Source: Pseudomonadota bacterium (GTDB lineage Bacteria; Pseudomonadota; Gammaproteobacteria; JAADHS01). Taken from it: a stretch of DNA of 39,444 nucleotides. This document shows, piece by piece, positions 12,578 to 22,334 of the stretch. Numbering within the stretch: the first letter of the stretch is position 1; the number at the start of each line of letters is the position of its first letter. The stretch spans positions 1 through 39,444 of the forward strand of contig JAKACW010000039.1 of the NCBI GenBank assembly GCA_021821045.1, in the 5' to 3' direction. A model generated the notes under the pieces. That model searched no databases. It worked only from the letters and a program-made list of their open reading frames with translations, and had not been told where the DNA came from. The position numbers and the translations under genes were made by a program.

Positions 12578-13216
12578 ATGCGTGTGCGAACGCGAATTAA
12601 AATATGTGGTATTCGCCAGCCGAAAGACGGGGTCTTCGCGGCGCGCCAGGGCGCGGATGCCATCGGGTTGGTGTTCTACGACAAGAGCCCCCGTGCGGTG
12701 GATGTGGCTCAGGCGCGCCAAGTGGTCGCCGCGTTGCCCCCCTTCGTGACGGTCGTGGGTTTGTTTGTCGACGCGCCGGTGGAATTCGTCGAGCAGGTGA
12801 GGCGCCAGGTGCCGCTGGCGCTATTGCAGTTTCACGGCGACGAGTCCGCGGAGTATTGTCGCCAATTTGCCTGTCCTTACATAAAGGCTGTCCGGATGCG
12901 CGACGGCGTCGACTTGCGCGAAGCAAGTCGCCAATATGCGGATGCGTCCGGTTTGCTCCTGGATAGCTACTCCCCCGCGGCACCCGGTGGAACGGGCGAG
13001 AGCTTCGATTGGACGCGGGTGCCGGTCAATCTGTCTCTGCCGCTGATTTTGGCCGGAGGCCTGACCCCCGGCAATGTGGGTCGGGCGGTAAAACAGGTTC
13101 AACCCTACGGCGTGGATGTGAGCGGCGGGGTGGAAAAGGCCAAGGGCGAAAAAGACAACAGCCGCATTATTGCGTTTATTGAAGAGGTGAGACGTGCCGA
13201 CCAACAACGCGCCTAA
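12578..13216 (+). CDS. trpF: Phosphoribosylanthranilate isomerase
   Basis: TrpF catalyses the third step of tryptophan synthesis from chorismate, the Amadori rearrangement of phosphoribosylanthranilate. It is a free-standing enzyme here, not fused to TrpC. The 212-residue TIM barrel has the KICGI motif with catalytic Cys10, [29 protein letters not shown] with the catalytic Asp, and the phosphate-binding ends [12 protein letters not shown] and GVDVSGGVE. Its 3' end overlaps trpB by 23 bases, so the two are translationally coupled. Confidence 0.96.
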   Translation: MRVRTRIKICGIRQPKDGVFAARQGADAIGLVFYDKSPRAVDVAQARQVVAALPPFVTVVGLFVDAPVEFVEQVRRQVPLALLQFHGDESAEYCRQFACPYIKAVRMRDGVDLREASRQYADASGLLLDSYSPAAPGGTGESFDWTRVPVNLSLPLILAGGLTPGNVGRAVKQVQPYGVDVSGGVEKAKGEKDNSRIIAFIEEVRRADQQRA

Positions 13217-14423
13217 GAGCGCAATTTCATTCGACTCGATGCCGGATGCCCAGGGTCATTTCGGCCCTTACGGCGGCCGCTTTGTGGCGGAAACCCTCAT
13301 GGAGCCGCTTGATGAACTGCGCGCGGCTTATGAGCGCTACAAGAACGATCCCGAGTTTCTCGCCGAACTTGAATACGATTTGAAGCATTTCGTCGGCCGG
13401 CCCTCGCCGATCTATCACGCGCGGCGCTGGAGCGAGCAATTGGGCGGCGCGCAGATCTATCTCAAGCGCGAGGATTTGAATCACACCGGTGCCCATAAGA
13501 TCAACAACACCGTCGGGCAGGCGTTGTTGGCGCGTCGCATGGGCAAACAGCGCGTCATTGCCGAGACCGGTGCCGGACAACACGGCGTGGCCAGCGCCAC
13601 GGTTGCCGCCCGTTTCGGTATGGAGTGCGTGGTGTACATGGGCGCCGATGACATTCAGCGCCAGGCCATCAACGTTTTTCGCATGCGGTTACTGGGGGCG
13701 AGAGTCGTGTCCGTTACATCCGGATCGCGCACATTGAAAGATGCGCTCAACGAAGCGATGCGCGATTGGGTCACCAATGTGGACAACACGTTCTACATCA
13801 TCGGCACCGTGGCCGGCCCCCATCCATATCCGGCGATGGTGCGAGATTTTCAAGCGGTGATCGGCCGCGAAGCCCGCGTGCAGATGCAGGAGATGACCGG
13901 CCGTCTGCCCGATGCGCTGGTGGCTTGCGTGGGCGGGGGATCCAACGCCATTGGGTTGTTTTATCCGTTCTTGAGCGATGCGTCCGTGGCGATTTACGGC
14001 GTCGAGGGTGGCGGCTACGGTATCGCGTCGGGCAAGCACGCCGCGCCGCTATGCGCCGGACGGCCAGGCGTATTGCACGGCAATCGCACTTATTTGATGG
14101 AAGATGACAACGGCCAAATCATCGAAACCCATTCCGTATCCGCCGGGCTCGACTATCCCGGCGTCGGGCCGGAACACGCCTGGCTCAAGGACACGGGCCG
14201 AGCCAACTACGTGGCCGCCACGGACGACGAGGCGCTGGCGGCGTTTCACGCTTTGACGCGAACAGAAGGCATCATGCCGGCGTTGGAGTCCAGCCATGCG
14301 CTGGCCTATGCAGCGAAGCTGGCGCCGACGATGTCCCGCGACAAATCGATTTTGGTGAACCTTTCCGGGCGCGGCGACAAGGACATTCACACGGTTGCGG
14401 CGCGGGAAGGAATCACACTATGA
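13194..14423 (+). CDS. trpB: Tryptophan synthase beta chain
   Basis: TrpB joins indole, channelled from TrpA, with serine in a pyridoxal-phosphate reaction. The start is GTG at 13194 inside trpF, with a GAAGAGGTGAG ribosome site. The 409-residue protein has [13 protein letters not shown], the PLP-lysine motif HTGAHKINN with Lys102, [10 protein letters not shown], the phosphate-binding GGGSNAIG, and [12 protein letters not shown]. Length and motifs match TrpB1 rather than the longer TrpB2. It overlaps trpA by four bases (ATGA). Confidence 0.97.
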   Translation: MPTNNAPKSAISFDSMPDAQGHFGPYGGRFVAETLMEPLDELRAAYERYKNDPEFLAELEYDLKHFVGRPSPIYHARRWSEQLGGAQIYLKREDLNHTGAHKINNTVGQALLARRMGKQRVIAETGAGQHGVASATVAARFGMECVVYMGADDIQRQAINVFRMRLLGARVVSVTSGSRTLKDALNEAMRDWVTNVDNTFYIIGTVAGPHPYPAMVRDFQAVIGREARVQMQEMTGRLPDALVACVGGGSNAIGLFYPFLSDASVAIYGVEGGGYGIASGKHAAPLCAGRPGVLHGNRTYLMEDDNGQIIETHSVSAGLDYPGVGPEHAWLKDTGRANYVAATDDEALAAFHALTRTEGIMPALESSHALAYAAKLAPTMSRDKSILVNLSGRGDKDIHTVAAREGITL

Positions 14424-15226
14424 GTCGCATTGCCGGATGTTTCGCTGCCCTGCGCAAGTCGGGCAAGCGCGCGCTGATTCCTTATTTCACCGCCGGCGAC
14501 CCTAGCCCCGACATCACCGTGCCGGCGATGCACGCCATGGTCGCGGCCGGCGCGGACGTCATCGAGCTGGGCGTTCCGTTCTCCGATCCGATGGCGGATG
14601 GGCCGGTCATTCAGGCTGCCTGCGAGCGGGCGTTGAAGCACAATGTCTCGCTGCGTGATGTGTTGGCCATGGTCAAGTCGTTTCGCCAGAAGAATACGAC
14701 GACGCCTGTGGTGTTGATGGGGTATCTCAACCCAGTCGAAGTCATGGGCTACGAAACGTTTGCCAAGGCGGCCAGCGAGGCCGGAGTCGACGGGGTGCTC
14801 ACGGTGGATTTGCCGCCCGAGGAGGCATCGTCGTTGGTGGACGCTTTGGGCAAGGCGCAAATCGATCCGATTTTTCTGCTCGCGCCGACAACGACCGACG
14901 CGCGGGTCAAGCGGGTGTGCGAATTCGCCCGGGGATTCATTTATTACGTCTCGCTCAAGGGCGTGACCGGAGCGAGTACCTTGGACGTTGGCGCAGTCAC
15001 CAAGCGGCTCGAGCAATTGCGCGGATTGACCTCGCTGCCCATCGGGGTCGGGTTTGGCATTCGCGACGCCGAATCGGCGGCGGCCATTGGTCGCGGCGCG
15101 GATGCTGTGGTGGTGGGCAGCGCCGTGGTGCGGTTGTTCGCTGACAACGCGCAGTCACCGCAGAAGATCGTTCCCGCCGTCACCGCATTGCTGAAAGGTA
15201 TTCGCGGCGCGCTGGATGCAAAATAA
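14420..15226 (+). CDS. trpA: Tryptophan synthase alpha chain
   Basis: TrpA cleaves indole-3-glycerol phosphate to indole, which passes to TrpB. The 268-residue TIM barrel has both catalytic acids at the same numbers as the E. coli enzyme: Glu49 in ELGVPFSDP and Asp60 in MADGP. It also has [31 protein letters not shown] and the phosphate site VGFGIRDAE. The neighbour accD starts 20 bases after the stop, as in many beta- and gammaproteobacteria. No trp leader peptide or operator was seen. Confidence 0.97.
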   Translation: MSRIAGCFAALRKSGKRALIPYFTAGDPSPDITVPAMHAMVAAGADVIELGVPFSDPMADGPVIQAACERALKHNVSLRDVLAMVKSFRQKNTTTPVVLMGYLNPVEVMGYETFAKAASEAGVDGVLTVDLPPEEASSLVDALGKAQIDPIFLLAPTTTDARVKRVCEFARGFIYYVSLKGVTGASTLDVGAVTKRLEQLRGLTSLPIGVGFGIRDAESAAAIGRGADAVVVGSAVVRLFADNAQSPQKIVPAVTALLKGIRGALDAK

Positions 15227-15246
15227 GAAGCACCAAAGGACATAGT

Positions 15247-16107
15247 ATGAGTTGGTTTGAGAAATTGCTGCCATCAAAGATTCGCACCGAAGGCGTGCGC
15301 AAGAAGAATGTGCCCGAAGGTCTATGGACCAAATGTACCGCCTGCAGCGCGATTCTTTACAAGGTCGAGTTGGAACGCAATCTCGAAGTGTGCCCCAAGT
15401 GCAATCATCACATGCGTATTGGCGCCCGCCAGCGGCTGGCATCGTTCTTGGATCCCGAACCGCAAACGGAAATCGGCGCGGAGCTTGAACCGGTCGATGC
15501 GCTGAAATTTCGCGACAGCAAAAAATACAAGGACCGGATTTCGCAAGCGCAGAAAGCGACGGACGAGAAAGACGCCTTGATCGTGATGAAAGGGCAGCTG
15601 AAAGCCATGCCCGTCGTGGCGGCCGCGTTCGAGTTCAAGTTCATGGGCGGTTCGATGGGATCGGTGGTCGGAGAGCGTTTCGTGCGCGCGGTACAGGCCG
15701 CCATCGAGGACAATGCGCCTTTGATTTGTTTTTCAGCAAGCGGCGGCGCGCGCATGCAAGAAGCTTTGTTTTCGCTCATGCAGATGGCCAAGACCAGCGC
15801 GGCCCTGGCCGAGTTGCAGGAGAAGCGGATTCCCTACATCTCGGTAATGACCGACCCGACCATGGGCGGCGTGTCGGCCAGTCTGGCGATGCTTGGCGAC
15901 ATCAACGTTGCAGAACCGGGTGCATTGATCGGTTTCGCGGGTCCACGGGTGATTCAGCAGACCGTGCGGGAAACCTTGCCTGAAGGATTTCAACGCAGCG
16001 AGTTCCTGTTGGAGCACGGCGCGCTGGACATGATCGTCGATCGGCGCGAAATGCGCGATCGGTTGGCCGGCCTGCTGGCCAAGCTGACGCGCCGGTCGGC
16101 GGCCTGA
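15247..16107 (+). CDS. accD: Acetyl-CoA carboxylase carboxyltransferase subunit beta
   Basis: AccD works with AccA to transfer carboxyl from biotin to acetyl-CoA, giving malonyl-CoA for fatty acid synthesis. The 286-residue product begins [12 protein letters not shown] and has the N-terminal four-cysteine zinc ribbon Cys30, Cys33, Cys49 and Cys52. The crotonase-fold region follows with [36 protein letters not shown] and GFAGPRVI. The length and the ribbon are those of the typical proteobacterial subunit. Confidence 0.97.
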   Translation: MSWFEKLLPSKIRTEGVRKKNVPEGLWTKCTACSAILYKVELERNLEVCPKCNHHMRIGARQRLASFLDPEPQTEIGAELEPVDALKFRDSKKYKDRISQAQKATDEKDALIVMKGQLKAMPVVAAAFEFKFMGGSMGSVVGERFVRAVQAAIEDNAPLICFSASGGARMQEALFSLMQMAKTSAALAELQEKRIPYISVMTDPTMGGVSASLAMLGDINVAEPGALIGFAGPRVIQQTVRETLPEGFQRSEFLLEHGALDMIVDRREMRDRLAGLLAKLTRRSAA

Positions 16108-16158
16108 TCACGCGCGTGAAGCCGATGCTCCGCGGCTGCGCGCGTTCTGTCCCGACCC

Positions 16159-16230
16159 AATCGCGGAATGATCCGCTCCCACGGCGCGTGCGCAGTTCCC
16201 CCTGTTGTGGGAGCGGTTTCTTACCGCGAT
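16159..16230. repeat. REP-like inverted pair between accD and folC
   Basis: The left unit reads AATCGCGGAATGATCCGCTC then CCAC; the right unit is TTGTGGGAGCGGTTTCTTAC then CGCGAT. They are inverted copies of one unit around a G+C-rich spacer. The right arm ends only 16 bases before the folC ATG chosen here. Confidence 0.78.
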
Positions 16231-16246
16231 GTTTTTCGATTCCACT

Positions 16247-17533
16247 ATGAACGGCCCATCCCAGCGGCCGTCCACCCTCGAACAATGGCTCGCCTATCAA
16301 GAGCACCTTCATCCGCACACTATCGACATGGGGCTCGATCGCGTTCGCGAGGTGGCCGCGCGCATGGGACTAACCCGCCCGGCGTCCTTCGTCTATGTCA
16401 TCGCCGGCACCAACGGTAAAGGTTCCACTGTTGCGTTTATCGAAGCCATTTTTCGCGCGGCCGGCTACAGTGTAGGCGCGTACACCTCGCCGCACATTCG
16501 GCGCTACAACGAGCGCATTCGGATCAATGGCGATGAGGTGAAAGACGAGGCGTTATGCCAGAGTTTCGAACGCATCGAAAACGCGCGCGCCGAAGTCAGT
16601 CTCACCTATTTCGAGTTTGGCACGCTGGCCGCGTTGGATCTGATGGAGCGGGCGGTGCTCGACATCGCGGTGTTGGAAGTGGGCATGGGCGGACGGCTTG
16701 ACGCGGTGAATATCGTGGACGGCGATGTTGCGGTCGTAACGAACATCGGGCTTGATCACATGCAGTTTCTCGGCGCGAACCGGGAAGCAATCGGTGCGGA
16801 AAAGGCGGGAATCTACCGTCCTGGGCGCCCGGCGGTGTGCGCTGATCGTTCGCCCCCGGCGTCGCTTGCGCGCCCGCCCAACGAGCTGTTGTATCAGTTG
16901 GGTCGGGATTTCGATTTCGCCGTCGAGAACGGCACATGGCGCTGGCGCAGCGCGCTGGGCGAGCGCTATACCCTGCCTGTGCCCCATATGCGGGGTCGCT
17001 ACCAGTTGACCAATGCCGCCACCGCCTTGATGGCGGTCATGTTGGCGCAAAACGCGCTGCCGGTGAGTCAGGCTCACTTGCGGCGCGGGCTGCGCGAAGC
17101 GTTCGTGCCGGGGCGCTTCGAAATTTGCCCCACCGTGCCGCCGACGATTCTCGACGTCGCCCATAATCCGGATGGCGCCCGTGTGTTGGCCGAGACGCTG
17201 CGCGCCCAGCCGTGCCTTGGCCGAACGTACGGCATATTCGGCGTGATGGCGGACAAGGACATCGCGGCGATGGTGGAGTCCCTGCGCGGCGTGATCGACG
17301 AGTGGCATGTGTGCAACTTGGCGGTTGATCGTGCCGCGTCCGCTCGAGAGGTGGCGCGCCGAATCGGGGATCTCTTGCCGGACGCCCACATCAAATGCCA
17401 CGCATCGGTTGCCGAAGCGGATTCGAGCATTCGCGCCGTTGCGTCGCCAAGCGACAGAATCGTGGTGTTCGGGTCATTCTTTACGGTGTCGGCTTGGTGC
17501 GACAGCGGTATAATGGTTCCCAATCGAAGTTGA
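16247..17533 (+). CDS. folC: Bifunctional dihydrofolate synthase / folylpolyglutamate synthase
   Basis: FolC adds glutamate to dihydropteroate and then to folates. The frame is open upstream to 16205, but that part is translated REP repeat, so I start at the ATG at 16247, giving 428 residues. The N-terminal STLEQWLAYQEHLHP and the ATP-binding loop GTNGKGST (54-61) match the family. TSPHIRRYNERIRING, EVGMGGRLDAVN, the DHMQFLG segment and the C-terminal ILDVAHNPDGARVL also match. It sits in the conserved accD-folC-dedD-cvpA-purF order. The ribosome site before 16247 is weak, perhaps because the REP arm lies so close. Confidence 0.93.
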   Translation: MNGPSQRPSTLEQWLAYQEHLHPHTIDMGLDRVREVAARMGLTRPASFVYVIAGTNGKGSTVAFIEAIFRAAGYSVGAYTSPHIRRYNERIRINGDEVKDEALCQSFERIENARAEVSLTYFEFGTLAALDLMERAVLDIAVLEVGMGGRLDAVNIVDGDVAVVTNIGLDHMQFLGANREAIGAEKAGIYRPGRPAVCADRSPPASLARPPNELLYQLGRDFDFAVENGTWRWRSALGERYTLPVPHMRGRYQLTNAATALMAVMLAQNALPVSQAHLRRGLREAFVPGRFEICPTVPPTILDVAHNPDGARVLAETLRAQPCLGRTYGIFGVMADKDIAAMVESLRGVIDEWHVCNLAVDRAASAREVARRIGDLLPDAHIKCHASVAEADSSIRAVASPSDRIVVFGSFFTVSAWCDSGIMVPNRS

Positions 17534-17570
17534 GCCCCACCACAACGGCATGTTCGCGGGAGGATCGTCC

Positions 17571-18293
17571 ATGGATGAGCGCATGAAGCAGCGCGCGGTA
17601 GGCGCAGCCGTCTTGGCTGCCTTGGCTGTGATTTTTGTTCCCATGGCGCTGGATTTCAGCAAGGAGAAGACCCAGGAGACGGTCGATTTTTCACTGCCGC
17701 CGCCGCCCGAGGGCGAATATAAAACCGTAACGATTCCGATGAAAGAGTGGGCCGATAAGTCGGTTGCGGACGTTGCGCCCGCTCGATCATTGCCGGAACC
17801 TGATTCCACCGATGTGGTTTTGGACGCGGAGCCGGCTGCGGCCACCGCGCCGGACATGGGTGCGCCGCAAATGCTCGCATCCGAAGCTGCGCCGCCGGCC
17901 CAACAGGCTGCGACCGCCAAGCCGACCCCACCGCCGAGTAAGAAAGAGATTGCCGAGGCAAAGCCCGCTCCCAAGGCCACGGCGGTGGCATCGGCACCCG
18001 CCCAGCAACAACTGAAAGTTGTTCCGAAACCGCAACTTGTCGGGCCGAATACCGGCGCGAAGGCGTGGGCCGTACAGGTTGGGAGCTTCAGTCAGCGCAA
18101 GAACGCCGACGCGCTGCGCCTCCGATTGCGCAAAATGGGCTATCCCGCTTTTGTTACGTCGTCAGAAACGGACGGTCGCACCATTGTTCGGGTGCGCATC
18201 GGGCCGGAGCTGGCGCGCGCGGAGGCCGATCGTATCAAGTCCGAAATCGAGCGCCAGCTCAAACTGCAGGCCATGGTGGTACCCCATCGCTGA
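17571..18293 (+). CDS. dedD: DedD-like cell-division protein with SPOR domain
   Basis: DedD proteins are single-pass inner-membrane proteins whose periplasmic SPOR domain binds denuded peptidoglycan at the division site. This 240-residue protein starts MDERMKQRAVGAAVLAALAV after a GGGAGGA ribosome site. One membrane helix lies at about residues 8-26, followed by a Pro/Ala-rich linker (about 70-155). The C-terminal SPOR domain is WAVQVGSFSQRKNADALRLR through the end. The position between folC and cvpA is the conserved one. A TATAAT at 17509-17514, in the end of folC, may give it its own promoter. Confidence 0.88.
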   Translation: MDERMKQRAVGAAVLAALAVIFVPMALDFSKEKTQETVDFSLPPPPEGEYKTVTIPMKEWADKSVADVAPARSLPEPDSTDVVLDAEPAAATAPDMGAPQMLASEAAPPAQQAATAKPTPPPSKKEIAEAKPAPKATAVASAPAQQQLKVVPKPQLVGPNTGAKAWAVQVGSFSQRKNADALRLRLRKMGYPAFVTSSETDGRTIVRVRIGPELARAEADRIKSEIERQLKLQAMVVPHR

Positions 18294-18350
18294 GCCCCTT
18301 TTTGTTCGCGTCAATGACCGGCTGTTATGGTCCAACCAGTGGCGCGGTCG

Positions 18351-18379
18351 TTCATGTCGCTGCGTGAATTTGCTAGAAT
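18351..18379 (+). promoter_or_regulatory. Possible promoter for cvpA-purF
   Basis: A TAGAAT hexamer at 18374-18379 has a weak TTCATG -35 candidate at 18351-18356 with a 17-base spacer. It lies about 50 bases before the cvpA start in the 138-base gap after dedD. The -35 match is only three of six, so this is tentative. No clear PurR operator was recognised. Confidence 0.3.
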
Positions 18380-18431
18380 TGCCCGCTCAACGATTTGCGG
18401 GCGACTGGGTGGCGCGCGGTAGGGTAAAGGT

Positions 18432-18938
18432 TTGATCGCGGTCGACTATGTTCTGATTGGAATCATCGCCGTTTCCACGCTGATCAGTCTGCTGCGTGGT
18501 TTTCTGCGCGAGATCCTGTCCCTGGTTACTTGGATTCTGGCGGGCGCGCTGGCGCTGATGTTTACGCCGCAGATGGCAAGCCTGCTGGAATCGACCATTG
18601 AGATTCCCGCGCTTCGGGCCGTTGTGGCATTTGTTGTCTTATTTGTTGTCGTGCTCATCTTGGGCGGTGTCGTGTCCTACCTGATCAATCAGGTGGTCAA
18701 GAAGAACGGCCTGTCCGGCGCCGATCGGGTCTTGGGCCTGATATTCGGATTGGCGCGCGGCTTGGTGATTGTCGTCGTGCTGGTGTTCTTGGTGGGGTTG
18801 ACCCCCATGGCACAGGACGAATGGTGGAGCGGTTCCATGTTGGTCGATGCATTGTCACGAACCACCGGTTGGTTGGAGCGATTTTTGCCCGATGAATTAT
18901 TGAATCGCGCGCGCGGCGTCATTGAAAAGGCGTCTTGA
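18432..18938 (+). CDS. cvpA: CvpA family inner-membrane protein
   Basis: CvpA is an integral inner-membrane protein first linked to colicin V production; it usually precedes purF. The start is TTG at 18432 after an AGGG ribosome site; no ATG is better placed, and the protein then begins MIAVDYVLIGIIAVSTLISL as the family does. The 168-residue product has about four hydrophobic segments: near 5-22, 30-48, 60-82 and 100-122. A conserved LRGFLREILSLVTWI stretch follows the first helix. It is 75 bases upstream of purF. Confidence 0.9.
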   Translation: MIAVDYVLIGIIAVSTLISLLRGFLREILSLVTWILAGALALMFTPQMASLLESTIEIPALRAVVAFVVLFVVVLILGGVVSYLINQVVKKNGLSGADRVLGLIFGLARGLVIVVVLVFLVGLTPMAQDEWWSGSMLVDALSRTTGWLERFLPDELLNRARGVIEKAS

Positions 18939-19013
18939 TGTTCGGTCACGCAAGCGCGCGGTTGAAGCGAGTTGGTCGGCCCTTCCACAGAGTAACAGCG
19001 AAGAGATCACAAT

Positions 19014-20531
19014 ATGTGCGGCATTGTCGGAATTGTTGGGACGTCCCCGGTAAATCAAGCCATCTATGACGGTTTGACTTTGTTGCAGCACCGCGGGCAG
19101 GATGCCGCCGGCATCATGACCTGCGACGGTCACACGCTGTACATGCGCAAGGACAACGGTCTGGTGCGGGACGTGTTTCGCACCCGGCACATGCTGCGTT
19201 TGAAGGGAAACATGGGCATTGGCCATGTGCGCTATCCCACCGCCGGCTGCTCGACTTCCGCCGAGGCGCAGCCGTTCTACGTCAACTCGCCTTACGGCAT
19301 CTCGCTGGCGCATAACGGCAATCTCACCAATGCGGAGGACCTCAAGCGTCACGTCTTCCTCGAGGATCGCCGCCATATCAACACCGGTTCCGATTCGGAA
19401 GTGCTGCTCAATGTGTTCGCCCACGAGCTGGCCGCGGTTGCGTCCCTGAGCATCGATCACAACGACGTGTTTAAGGCCGTCGAGGCCGTGCACCGCCGTT
19501 GCCGGGGCGCCTACGCCGCGGTGGCGATGATCACCGGCTATGGCATCGTCGGTTTTCGCGATCCCTACGGCATTCGGCCGCTGGTATTCGGCAAGCGCGA
19601 AACCGCAAAGGGCGCGGAGTACATGATTGCTTCGGAGAGCGTCGCGTTGGATGCTCTCGGCTTCGAACGCATTCGGGACGTCGCTCCCGGCGAGGCGGTG
19701 GTCATCGATCGCGACGGCAAACTTCACGCCATGCAGTGCGCCCAGAATCCGCAGTACTCGCCGTGCATCTTCGAGTACGTTTACTTGGCGCGACCGGATT
19801 CGATTATCGACGATGTGTTGGTCTACAAAGCGCGCATGCGCATGGGCGAGACTTTGGCGGAAAAAATCTTGCGCGAACGTCCGCGCCATGACATCGATGT
19901 TATCGTTCCCATTCCGGAAACCAGCCGCACCGCGGCGCTGCAGTTGTCGTATAAGTTGGGCGTGCCGTACCGCGAAGGTTTCGTCAAAAACCGCTACATT
20001 GCGCGTACGTTTATCATGCCCGGGCAGAAGATGCGCCAGAAGTCGGTGCGCCAGAAGCTCAATGCCATCGACTTCGAGTTCAGGGATAAGACCGTATTGC
20101 TGGTCGATGACTCCGTCGTGCGCGGGACGACCTCCAAGCAGATCATCCAAATGGCCCGCGATTCGGGCGCGCGAAAAGTCTATTTTGCATCGGCGGCGCC
20201 GCCTGTTCGATATCCGAATGTTTATGGTATCGATATGCCGGCCGCCGACGAGTTGGTGGCCCACAACCGCACCGAAGACGAAGTGGCCAAGGAAATCGGT
20301 GCCGACTGGCTCATTTACCAGGAGCTCGCCGATCTCGAACGAGCCGTGCGCCGGCGCAACAGCGCTTTGCAAAAGTTCGATACATCCATATTCACCGGCG
20401 AGTACGTTACCGGCGATGTGAACGAGCAATATTTGAAGGATGTGGGGTCAAAGCGGGCGGACACGGCGAAGTCGGCGCGCGAGAAAGATTCGCGCAAGGT
20501 CGCATCCATCGATCTGCACAATGTGGTGTAG
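19014..20531 (+). CDS. purF: Amidophosphoribosyltransferase
   Basis: PurF makes phosphoribosylamine from PRPP and glutamine, the first committed step of purine synthesis. The 505-residue product begins MCGIVGIVG, so Cys2 becomes the N-terminal nucleophile after Met removal with no propeptide. The glutaminase part includes [11 protein letters not shown] and LAHNGNLTN. The phosphoribosyltransferase part has the PRPP loop [17 protein letters not shown] with Asp365-Asp366. It follows cvpA and precedes metZ, as in Pseudomonas. Confidence 0.97.
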   Translation: MCGIVGIVGTSPVNQAIYDGLTLLQHRGQDAAGIMTCDGHTLYMRKDNGLVRDVFRTRHMLRLKGNMGIGHVRYPTAGCSTSAEAQPFYVNSPYGISLAHNGNLTNAEDLKRHVFLEDRRHINTGSDSEVLLNVFAHELAAVASLSIDHNDVFKAVEAVHRRCRGAYAAVAMITGYGIVGFRDPYGIRPLVFGKRETAKGAEYMIASESVALDALGFERIRDVAPGEAVVIDRDGKLHAMQCAQNPQYSPCIFEYVYLARPDSIIDDVLVYKARMRMGETLAEKILRERPRHDIDVIVPIPETSRTAALQLSYKLGVPYREGFVKNRYIARTFIMPGQKMRQKSVRQKLNAIDFEFRDKTVLLVDDSVVRGTTSKQIIQMARDSGARKVYFASAAPPVRYPNVYGIDMPAADELVAHNRTEDEVAKEIGADWLIYQELADLERAVRRRNSALQKFDTSIFTGEYVTGDVNEQYLKDVGSKRADTAKSAREKDSRKVASIDLHNVV

Positions 20532-20627
20532 CGGCTCGGGAGCGGACTTGACAGGGCTGCGCCCAAATCACGAAAATCTGCACGATGCCTGCGCGGGAGC
20601 CTGAGCACAGCAGGTAATACGAGGACG

Positions 20628-20660
20628 AATCGCGGTTGGAGCGGATTTATCCGCGATACG
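20628..20660. repeat. Single REP-like palindrome between purF and metZ
   Basis: The sequence AATCGCGGTTGGAGCGGATT then TATCCGCGATACG combines a GGAGCGG core with the CCGCGAT arm seen in the other copies, but is shorter and diverged. The rest of the 244-base gap shows nothing recognisable apart from the metZ ribosome site. Confidence 0.55.
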
Positions 20661-20775
20661 ATGGAAGGCGCCGATTTGATGCAACAGCTTGCGGGCGCCC
20701 AATAAATTCAGCTAAAGCGCGCTCGTCTCGAGCCGCGGATGCTTTGCAAGAGTTTACATTTGCGGGAGAGATGAC

Positions 20776-21963
20776 ATGTCCGACGACAGCCCAGATGACT
20801 TCGGTTTCAGCACGCTTGCCACGCGCAGCGGACGCCACCCCACGCAGGAAGGGGAGCAGTCGGAACCGATTTTTCTTACCTCCAGTTACACTTTCGCTAG
20901 TGCGGCGGAAGCCGCCGCGCGCTTCTCCGGCGAACAACCGGGCAATATCTATTCGCGGTTTACCAATCCGACGGTGCGCGCCTTTGAAGAGCGACTCGCC
21001 AAGCTGGAGCGGGGCGAGCGCTGCGTGGCGACGTCATCGGGCATGTCCGCCATATTGTCCACGTTCATGGCGTTGCTCAAGGCCGGCGATCATATCGTGT
21101 CGTCGCGCGCCATCTTCGGCACCACCACTGTCCTGCTGAATCAATACATGGCGAAGTTCGGCGTCGAAACGACGTTCGTGCCGCTGGCGGACGAAGCCGC
21201 GTGGGAGGCCGCGATCCAGTCCAACACGCGCTTGCTCTTCTTGGAAAGTCCGTCCAATCCGCTGACCGAATTGGCGGATATCTCCCGCTTGGCCGAGATC
21301 GCCCATTCCGCCGGCGCATTGTTGGTGGTGGATAATTGTTTTTGTACGCCCGCCCTGCAGCAGCCGCTGGTGCTTGGCGCGGATGTTGTCATTCACTCCG
21401 CCACGAAGTTTCTCGACGGCCAGGGGCGCTGCATCGGCGGTGCGATCGTGGGCAGCGAGGAACTGGTGGGCAAGGATGTGTACGGCTTTTTGCGCACCGC
21501 GGGACCGACCATGAGTCCGTTCAATGCATGGGTTTTTCTCAAGGGATTGGAGACGTTGAAACTGCGCATGGACGCCCATTGCGCAAACGCGCTGGCGCTG
21601 GCCGAGTGGCTCGCCCAGCACCCAAGGGTGGAACGGGTGCATTATCCCGGGCTCGCCGATCATCCGCAGCACGCGTTGGCGTGTCGTCAGCAATCCGGCT
21701 TTGGCGGTATCGTTTCGTTCGAGGTGAAGGGCGGCAAGGACGCGGCGTGGAAAGTGGTGGACGCGGTGAAGATGATCTCCGTCACCGCGAACTTAGGCGA
21801 CACAAAAACCACTGTCACCCATCCGGCGACAACGACCCATGGCCGACTCACGCCTGAGCAACGGGCGAGTGCCGGAATAAAAGACAGTCTGCTGCGGGTC
21901 GCGGTTGGGCTGGAGGATTTTGCCGATATCCAGGCGGATTTGGCTCGGGGACTTGGCGGCTAA
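20776..21963 (+). CDS. metZ: O-succinylhomoserine sulfhydrylase
   Basis: MetZ makes homocysteine directly from O-succinylhomoserine and sulfide, using pyridoxal phosphate. The 395-residue protein is a Cys/Met-metabolism PLP enzyme with YSRFTNPTVRAFEERLAKLE, TSSGMSAI, the VVDNCFCTPALQQPL segment, and the PLP lysine Lys211 in HSATKFLDGQG. The C-terminal TTVTHPATTTHGRLTPEQR and LLRVAVGLED are conserved. Cystathionine gamma-synthase and methionine gamma-lyase are close relatives. The purF-metZ neighbourhood, as in Pseudomonas, supports MetZ. The ATG at 20776 has a GGGAGAG ribosome site. Confidence 0.9.
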   Translation: MSDDSPDDFGFSTLATRSGRHPTQEGEQSEPIFLTSSYTFASAAEAAARFSGEQPGNIYSRFTNPTVRAFEERLAKLERGERCVATSSGMSAILSTFMALLKAGDHIVSSRAIFGTTTVLLNQYMAKFGVETTFVPLADEAAWEAAIQSNTRLLFLESPSNPLTELADISRLAEIAHSAGALLVVDNCFCTPALQQPLVLGADVVIHSATKFLDGQGRCIGGAIVGSEELVGKDVYGFLRTAGPTMSPFNAWVFLKGLETLKLRMDAHCANALALAEWLAQHPRVERVHYPGLADHPQHALACRQQSGFGGIVSFEVKGGKDAAWKVVDAVKMISVTANLGDTKTTVTHPATTTHGRLTPEQRASAGIKDSLLRVAVGLEDFADIQADLARGLGG

Positions 21964-22334
21964 TAGATTCTTGGGCTGCGCGCCGAAATTGCATTCGCGA
22001 GTGCGCGAATCCAGAGTGGTTTGTCACGCGCGCGAAAGCCGGCCGTTGTGGGAGCGGTTTCTAACCGCGATTCGTCATCCGCCGCGTCGGCAGCGCCCAT
22101 TCAATTCCGCAGTCGTTTGTCTCCGAAATCATTGGTTGCCGTTGCGCAATCGTTGCATTAGTCGATTTGCTCAGGCTTCCCTAAGGTAAGTACCTCCGGC
22201 ATCCGCTATTCTCAGCGGTGAATTCGCTACATTCATGCTGCGGATTAATGCTTCGGCGGCAGTGTGGTTTTGACGAATTGAACACTTGGTTCAGTTGGTG
22301 TCCAAGTTTTTACGTCCGTGGTGAGGGTGCTCTT
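21964..22334. other. Gene-free stretch between metZ and the Sel1 lipoprotein gene
   Basis: These 371 bases contain no supportable gene. A seven-base-pair hairpin ATTCGCG-AGTG-CGCGAAT at 21993-22010 could slow transcription after metZ, but has no T tract. A REP-like palindrome lies at 22045-22072. An ACTTGG/CCAAGT hairpin with a 12-base loop (22284-22307) and a following T run sits just before the next gene. The remainder looks unstructured. Confidence 0.45.
22045..22072. repeat. REP-like palindrome upstream of the Sel1 gene
   Basis: GTTGTGGGAGCGGTTTCTAA followed by CCGCGATT is nearly identical to the left arm of the copy at 23258 and the right arm at 16203. It is a single unit, without an opposed partner nearby. 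Confidence 0.72.

Noticed and set aside
18897-20429. Long open frame on the minus strand opposite purF
   Set aside because: It mirrors the codon structure of purF, lacks any family signature and has no ribosome site; purF itself is certain.
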